A stretch of 64,000 bases of DNA from Tanypteryx hageni (Eukaryota; Arthropoda; Insecta; Odonata; Petaluridae), in assembly GCA_028673005.1 (NCBI GenBank), contig CM054116.1:36366854-36430853 (forward strand), written 5' to 3'. Positions 58,587-64,000 of the stretch are shown here, piece after piece. A model generated the notes under the pieces. It worked only from the letters and a program-made list of their open reading frames with translations, ran no database searches and had not been told where the DNA came from. The translations under genes and the position numbers were made by a program. The stretch's first letter is position 1; every line of letters begins with the position of its first letter.

Positions 58587-59934
58587 TGCCGTTTTGAGCG
58601 GTTATGGCGGCTACTAGGGTCTGAATTAACGTCATCATGGCCGTCATTTGCTGCTGGATAGTTGCCGTAAATTGGGCCATAGTCGCGACTAGTGTTTTCA
58701 TATCTGGGTCGCTTTTAAAATTTTTCTCTTCCCTATTGGGCTGCTCCTTGGTTTTTTTCTCTTCTAGCGGCGGAAATTCTTTTTCCTCGATCCCTTTGCC
58801 AGGTTTACCTGGGAGAGTCCAGACTGATGGCGGTGGGGGGGGGACCTGGGTGGTTCTGTGCGTTTTGTCGTTTTTCTTTTCTTTGGATTTGAGCGCCTCT
58901 TCGTGTTTCAAATAGACTGGACACCTACGAGAAAAAGATACATGCTCCCCTCCGCAATTACAGCATTTGGCCTTGGTTTGAGATTTGTCTTTAGGGCAGT
59001 CTCTCCCTTCGTGGGCCCCAGCGCACTTATAGCATCGAGGAGATGCGGTGCAGTTCTGGGACCCGTGTCCATACCTATTGCATCGAAAGCACATCTGCGG
59101 CCTCTGGTATTTATAAGGTTCTAGATGTACCCTGTGACTGCATATTTTTTTTACTTCTGCCATAGTCGTAATTTTAAAATTTTCGTTTTTCTCTATCGTT
59201 GCAACGTATAAGTCTTTTCTCGTAGGTGCCAGTTCGCGTACTGCCACGCACGGTATACCTAGTTCTGATAACTCTTCTCTGATAAAACCCAGGTCCATCC
59301 CCTCATCCAGCCCTTTGATAAGGTACCTGACAGTAGTATTTGTCTTTCCTGCCCAGGTATGCATCTGGGCGCCAGCCTCTATTAGGTATTGTTTAATACA
59401 ATCGTACTCCTTCTTAGTGGTCAGTTGAAGTCTTGACCCGTCCTTCGTCTTTATAATGGTAAAATCATTATTGCCGATCTTTTGTCTGATTGACTTAACA
59501 AAAGCGGTATAATTCATTATGTCATATACAACAATGGCCGGCGGCCTCTTTTCCTTGGGACTTGGTCTGGGGGTATCTCCCGGTACGTCTATGAGTGGGT
59601 CGTACCTATTATTGGTATTGGTCGTAGAAGTAAAAGTATGCGGTTCGTATCGTCGCCGTCTTTTCTTTGCCCTCTCCACGGTTGTGAAGATGGCCGCGTC
59701 ATCGATATGAAAATCTCCGGCCGGGTCAAGCCCTACTTCATCCTGACCATCCTTGTTACCTCTGGCTGGCGCTATATCGTCCTTTCTTTTCGTCTGGTCT
59801 CCCTTGTTATTTTCCCTATGAAATAAGACGCTCCTAATAGCAGAAGGGATCGGGATCCTATCCCCTACATGGGTTGAGGTGCCTTCTTCGCTCCGTGGAG
59901 CTGCTTCCCTATTAGGGGGCGGTGAGCGGATCAT
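58576..59934 (-). CDS. Jockey-clade LINE ORF1: gag-like RNA-binding protein
   Basis: 452 codons. It is expected to bind the element RNA and form ribonucleoprotein particles. The first 150 residues are charged and disordered. Residues about 190-250 fit the zinc-knuckle-associated domain of Jockey gag proteins (PRE_C2HC), including RYLIKGLDEGMDLGFIREEL. Three zinc knuckles follow at 282-338: CX2CX4HX4C (CFRCNRYGHGSQNC), CX2CX3HX4C (CYKCAGAHEGRDC) and CX2CX3HX6C (CCNCGGEHVSFSRRC), the standard arthropod LINE gag pattern. A Lys/Glu-rich stretch and a Gln/Met-rich hydrophobic tail end the protein. The ATG at 59934 is the first in frame. Its stop overlaps the ORF2 start by 11 bases. All metal-binding residues are present. 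Confidence 0.92.
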   Translation of the reverse strand: MIRSPPPNREAAPRSEEGTSTHVGDRIPIPSAIRSVLFHRENNKGDQTKRKDDIAPARGNKDGQDEVGLDPAGDFHIDDAAIFTTVERAKKRRRRYEPHTFTSTTNTNNRYDPLIDVPGDTPRPSPKEKRPPAIVVYDIMNYTAFVKSIRQKIGNNDFTIIKTKDGSRLQLTTKKEYDCIKQYLIEAGAQMHTWAGKTNTTVRYLIKGLDEGMDLGFIREELSELGIPCVAVRELAPTRKDLYVATIEKNENFKITTMAEVKKICSHRVHLEPYKYQRPQMCFRCNRYGHGSQNCTASPRCYKCAGAHEGRDCPKDKSQTKAKCCNCGGEHVSFSRRCPVYLKHEEALKSKEKKNDKTHRTTQVPPPPPSVWTLPGKPGKGIEEKEFPPLEEKKTKEQPNREEKNFKSDPDMKTLVATMAQFTATIQQQMTAMMTLIQTLVAAITAQNGNGR

Positions 59935-60639
59935 TCTGTGGGGGAGAGTTAGGCCTGTCGCCTGTCGAGATAGTAAAAGGGCGAGCGGGTAAGAAGGTGG
60001 GGCGAGTTAGCCACCCCCCGCAGAAGGAGTGGGCCCGACCGTGCAATGGTAGCCCCGGGGTTAACCCGCTCGCGTCAAGGCGTGCTGCCAACTCCCTGGT
60101 GGCACCTGGTCGAGTCCCGGAAGGCTCTGGGGAGTCCCGCAGCGACTTACGTACTTCCCCCCGAAAGGGGGTTTTCCCGCACCAGGCAGACGAACTCCCA
60201 CAGAGTGTTAGTTTTGTCCTGTCCTATCAGTCAATAGGAAAAGGTCGAACGGGTGAGAAGGTGGGACAAGTTAGCCACCCCCCGCGGAAGAAGTGGGGCC
60301 GACCGTGCAATGGCAGCCACTCGGGATTGGCCCGCTCGCGTCGAGGCGTGCTACCAACACCCTGGTGGTACCTGGTCGAGTCCCGGAAAGCCCTAGGGAG
60401 TCCCGCAGCGACTTACGTACTTCCCCCTCGAGAGGGGTTTTCCCGCACCAGGCAGACGGACTCCCGCGTTAGTAACTAAAATGAGAGAAATTTTTAAAAA
60501 GAATGATCCGCAATGTGGAGAGTATGAGCCGTGATTTAACTATCGGTTGTCGGTCAACCAATCCAGAATCAGAGACCTGTTTTAGATAGGCTAGGCTCGC
60601 TAGTCATCTGCACCAGAGTCAGAGAATCGTCGAATCGTC
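59935..60639 (-). promoter_or_regulatory. Jockey 5' UTR with two tandem GC-rich units
   Basis: About 230 bp at 59975-60205 are repeated at 60239-60468 (period about 264 bp, roughly 85-90% alike). Both contain GGTCGAGTCCCGGAA, CCCGCAGCGACTTACGTACT and TTTTCCCGCACCAGGCAGAC. The sequence is far richer in GC than the surroundings. Repeated 5' units ahead of ORF1 recall promoter monomers of some LINEs, so internal promoter activity is a fair inference. The outer 170 bp (60469-60639) are not repeated. Confidence 0.65.
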
Positions 60640-61233
60640 GTAGACTGAAACTCGATTCCGGCCGCGATAATAGAACACGAGCTTGTCAAATTTTCTTAAA
60701 ATATAACTCTAATGTCTGCCCGATTAACCCGAAAATTTCCAACGAAAATATTTTGTCCATTAATAATTAAATGAGAAATCTAGCTTCTTAACCGTAAAGT
60801 TAAGATATTAGAGACACGCAGGAAAAAGGAGGAAAAGGAAAGGAGGTGAAAAGTCAAAGAAAAAAATGCAAACTTCCAGGTTTAGGTGGTGTTACTCCAC
60901 GCCAGGGACCTGAAGTAACTTACACATTCAATCAAAAAGGATAAAAAGGGAACCGGGTTTGCGAGAGATTAATCTGCGCCAGGGACCAGAAAATCACACC
61001 GTTGCTAGATAGGGACCTACTAGGCACCAACAAATATGCGCACAAGTACACAGCAAGGGTTAGGAGAAATAAAGGAAAAAGGGGGGAATAATTCTAGGTT
61101 TACGGGAAATTAAACCGCGCCAGGGAGCTAGTATCACACACGGTTTCCTGTAGGTTTATGTGCCAGCCGGCAGCGACAGAGACCTATCAGACGAAGCAAT
61201 CACGGACACAAGCTGATGTGTAATGAGGGGGGG
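60640..61233 (+). repeat. 594-bp direct repeat, right copy, and foldback left arm
   Basis: Identical to 55129-55722. Its 3' part (about 60765-61210) is also matched in reverse complement by about 61443-61945, with clear divergence, so it forms one arm of a foldback structure. It ends in a run of 11 G where the left copy has 7. Confidence 0.9.
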
Positions 61234-61442
61234 GGGGTATTGTGGGGACATATTTATATGGATCTGTGCTGAAGTGAAAGGGGATGGAGATTCAGCCGTT
61301 ACAAAGTGCAGAGGTGAAAGCCGGATTGGGCCGCGGTCGTTATTCATAACGGAATTTTTGTTTCTGTTTATGTGTATGCTTCCGTAAATACGTATTTAGT
61401 AGGTTTGCCTCAATATTAGAGATCTCGCGTGCGTGTATTCGA
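61234..61442. other. Foldback spacer
   Basis: About 200 bp between the two inverted arms. No frame or known motif is seen. Confidence 0.55.
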
Positions 61443-61945
61443 GTGCTTGTGTGCGTGATTGCTTCGTCTAATAGGTCCCTGTCGCTGCCGGCTGGCACAT
61501 AAACCTACAGGCAACCGTGTGCGATACTAGGTCCCTGGCGCGGTTTTATTTCCCGTAAACCTAGTATTATTTCCCCCACTTTTTTCCTTTATTTTCCCTA
61601 ACCCTTGGTTTGCACGTGTTTGTGGTTGCCTAGTAGGTCCCTGTCGCGGTCGTACAAACTCACAAACCTAGTAACGGTGTGATTTTCGGGTCCCTGGCGC
61701 AGAATAATCTCTCGCAAACCCGACTCCTTTTTTATCCATTTTCCATTTTTAGGATTAGTGCTTGTGCGATTGAGTGAGTGAATATGTGACTTCAGGTCTC
61801 TGGCGTGGAGCAACACCTCCTAAACCTGTAAGTTTGTATTTTTCTTTTTCTTTGGCTTTCCACCTCCTTTATTTTCCCCTCTTTTTCCTGTGTCTCTCTA
61901 ATATCTGAACTTTACGATTAAGGAGTTAGATTTCTCATTTAACGT
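61443..61945 (-). repeat. Foldback right arm, inverted copy
   Basis: Reverse complement of the 594-bp repeat with many differences. Shared blocks include GCTGCCGGCTGGCACATAAA, 'ggtccctggcgc' and 'ttagatttctcattta'. Being clearly older than the two identical direct copies, it shows the foldback existed before the direct duplication. Confidence 0.75.
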
Positions 61946-62065
61946 CTATTTCGCCTTAGTTTCCACCTTGTCTTATTTTTCCATTAGTAGTAATGAGTTA
62001 TTTAACACAAACAGATTTCCCCAATTACATGTGTTGTAATAGATTTATTACAAACACATACGACC

Positions 62066-62150
62066 ATGCCCTCGGAAGATTTCGAACCCGCGACCTTTGC
62101 ACTTGGAGCTAGTCACACTGATCACCTCTCTGTCAAGGCCATAGCTATAC
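62066..62150 (-). repeat. Possible tRNA-derived SINE head
   Basis: On the minus strand GGTCGCGGGTTCGAAATC is B-box-like, preceded at the right distance by GAGGTGATCAGTGTGACTAG, weakly A-box-like. It is not related to copies A-D. No clear SINE body follows. Confidence 0.35.
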
Positions 62151-62189
62151 GATTTTCATCAAGTTTTTAGTTCCAAAAATATGAGAAGA

Positions 62190-62290
62190 GGAACGGCAGC
62201 GATAACAGAACTCGAGCGTGTAATATTTTCTTCAAATATAAGTCTAATATCTGTCTGATTAAACCGGAAATTTTCAACGAAAATATATTT
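62190..62290 (+). repeat. Diverged partial copy of the 594-bp repeat start
   Basis: About 100 bp match the first part of the repeat (55147-55245) in the same orientation, with phrases 'cgataa.agaac.cgag' and 'tcaacgaaaatat'. It lies just outside the foldback right arm. Confidence 0.65.
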
Positions 62291-63119
62291 GCCTATTTTT
62301 GTAGCAGTACGATATTTATGGAGCTTTTTTATTCCGAAAAAACATTAAGAAATTTTCGAGTAATTTTGGAGATTTGCCGTCAATTGTCGCATCACGTGAA
62401 GAACTATGTACATGCTCGCCAATTGTTTTGAATTTTGCAGCTTAAATTAACTATAGATCTATTAAAGAGAATAGATAACTATTCTAGACTAGGAACTCCA
62501 CGCCAGGCTAAGGTTATGCAGTTAGTCGTCTTACCACCAGCCGAGATGTTGCCTTCTCTGTCACTGCCGTTTCATAATCGATTCCAATGGCCGGCGCCAA
62601 CAAAGATCAACTTTAATCTGCCCAACAAAACAACTTTTCTCTGCCCATCATCCCCCTCGTCCGACGCCTCTCTATCCGTTACGGCGAATCAGTCGAACCT
62701 TTTTTCGTGATTCATTCCCAGGCTAACGAAATAGAGCACCGCATCCGTCTTGCGAATGATGGTATTTTCCGATTGGCGAAGAGTTAAAATAAAACGAACG
62801 ACAGCCGGCGATTTCGGCGGTGTCGTTCCGCAGCGGATAAATGAGGGTTAAATGAGACGAAAGGCGGCTAGTCCGGAATCGTCGAGAAACGTTATCAACG
62901 TCTTCACTTCTGCTGTTAGGAGATGGGGCCAGTCCTCGGACGAGTGCACGTGACAGAGCGAGCTGGAAGGGAAAGGGGCAAAGTGGTACAAGGGTTCCAC
63001 CCTCTCTCGAACCTTCCTTTCTCTCCACGCCCTCTACACGCCCCTTGCACGCCCGACACGCCGCGCGCCTCCTCTCCTATCCTTTGCGTGACGTTGCGCA
63101 CTATCATCTCGACGAGTGG
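62291..63119. other. Non-coding stretch, GC-rich toward the right
   Basis: No gene recognised. From about 62520 on the sequence becomes GC- and CpG-rich; the frames are short or compositional. Confidence 0.4.
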
Positions 63120-63262
63120 TGGAAAGGAGGGGGAGAGAAGGAGAAAGGAGGGGAAGGGAAGGGGAAAGGAGGGGAAGGGAAGGGGAAAGGAGGGGAAGGG
63201 AAGGGGAAAGGAGGGGAAGGGAAGGGGAAAGGAGGGGAAGGGAAGGAGAAAGGTGGGGTCGG
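63120..63262. repeat. 21-bp purine minisatellite
   Basis: Six or so units of AAAGGAGGGGAAGGGAAGGGG. Since 21 is a multiple of three, frames on both strands remain open and give short peptide repeats that are not real proteins. Confidence 0.85.
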
Positions 63263-64000
63263 AAAGGGGGAAAAATAAAATGTGCCAGGCGGAGAGGAAC
63301 CCTAGGATTTTCAACGAATCGCTTCTGATTGAGGAAATCAACGACTCGAGTGCCTCGCGCCGAGAGAGAGATAAAAATATGGAAATCGCCGCGAAGTTTA
63401 ACCTTGGTGACGTCTGGGTTGGACGGTAATTGGTTATTAATGTCGGCCGATAAAAAGTATGAGAAGGCAAAAAAAAACGCCAGAATAGTAAATATCGACC
63501 GAACCTTGTTATATTTTTGGTTCAAGATCGTTTTCCTTTTATGGGGTTTTGGGACTGGGGATTAACAGTGGCGAGCCTGAGCGTGCTTGCGTGTAGATTT
63601 CGCTGACGGATAACATTTTTAAACAGTTTATATATTCGATCGACACCGTCGGTGTCTCTTTCCTGTTTTTTTATAAACGCACGTGCGGATTAGAGCTAGA
63701 GTGCAATTAGGTCAAGAAGCGTTTTGTGTGAGTCTGTAGGCACAGAAATTGTCCACCGAATAACACAATATTATCCACGGTACCGGTAAATCGTATTCTT
63801 AGCTTCCTAATTTTGTAATTGTGCATCCATAAAAGATAAACGAAAGCTGTAACTGGAGGATCCAAACTTAATTCATGAAATGTCAAATCGAGACTATTAG
63901 GTTCATCATACCGAATTTTCTAGGCACTGCAGAAAGGTTTAACTTGAGCACACGTTGACTCTTTGGTAATTTGAGGCCACCATGACCATGCCTCATTTAC
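63263..64000. other. Non-coding stretch at the window edge
   Basis: Nothing recognised. Confidence 0.35.

Noticed and set aside
55129..61233. LTR retrotransposon
   Set aside because: The identical direct repeats look like LTRs, but they lack TG...CA ends, and the internal ORFs are an endonuclease/reverse transcriptase LINE without protease, RNase H or integrase.
62916..63525. Overlapping frames of 160-184 codons
   Set aside because: They run through a 21-bp minisatellite whose length is a multiple of three; peptides are repeat artefacts.

Overview
The window looks like a piece of an animal nuclear genome, most likely an arthropod and probably an insect. It is AT-rich and almost gene-free, full of (GA)n, (AC)n and purine-run satellites. 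Its repeats are Jockey- and CR1/L2-type LINEs, piggyBac, hAT, Tc1/mariner-type, Transib-like and Helitron-like sequences, all common in arthropods. I see no rRNA, operon, phage, virus or CRISPR array. The species cannot be named from the sequence.

Layout: 1-10.6 kb is AT-rich and holds two diverged copies of one non-coding repeat, the second split by a hAT-type MITE, plus a Transib-like inverted-repeat element at 3.7-4.4 kb. From 10.6 to 17.5 kb I recognise nothing but simple repeats. From 17.6 to 20.9 kb three tandem Helitron-like monomers sit directly against two TA-flanked inverted-repeat elements. From 21 to 28.3 kb purine-rich satellites dominate, ending in a 1.85-kb minisatellite. A 919-bp MITE with TTAA duplications lies at 29.6-30.5 kb. 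A CpG-rich block at 31.3-34.3 kb ends in a short open frame with a consensus splice donor; it is the only plausible host-gene promoter or first exon here, and if so the rest of the window may be its intron.

From 34.3 to 55 kb there are a hAT MITE, a broken piggyBac transposase, a decayed CR1/L2-like LINE (36.9-39.85 kb), another hAT-like MITE, a 252-bp perfect tandem duplication, a perfect 19-bp-arm palindrome beside a TATA-like motif, and a 24-bp minisatellite. From 55.1 to 62.3 kb lies the best preserved structure: an apparently intact two-ORF Jockey element on the minus strand, bounded by 594-bp identical direct repeats. The right-hand repeat is also one arm of a foldback structure.

Scattered through the window are four related tRNA-like segments. 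In the clearest three the tRNA-like core is enclosed by inverted flanks that would lengthen the acceptor stem by about 20 bp. The proteins present are all transposition proteins: Jockey gag-like RNA-binding protein and endonuclease/reverse transcriptase, CR1/L2 endonuclease/reverse transcriptase remains, and piggyBac transposase remains. All boundaries and family calls come from reading the sequence by eye; no database search was run.
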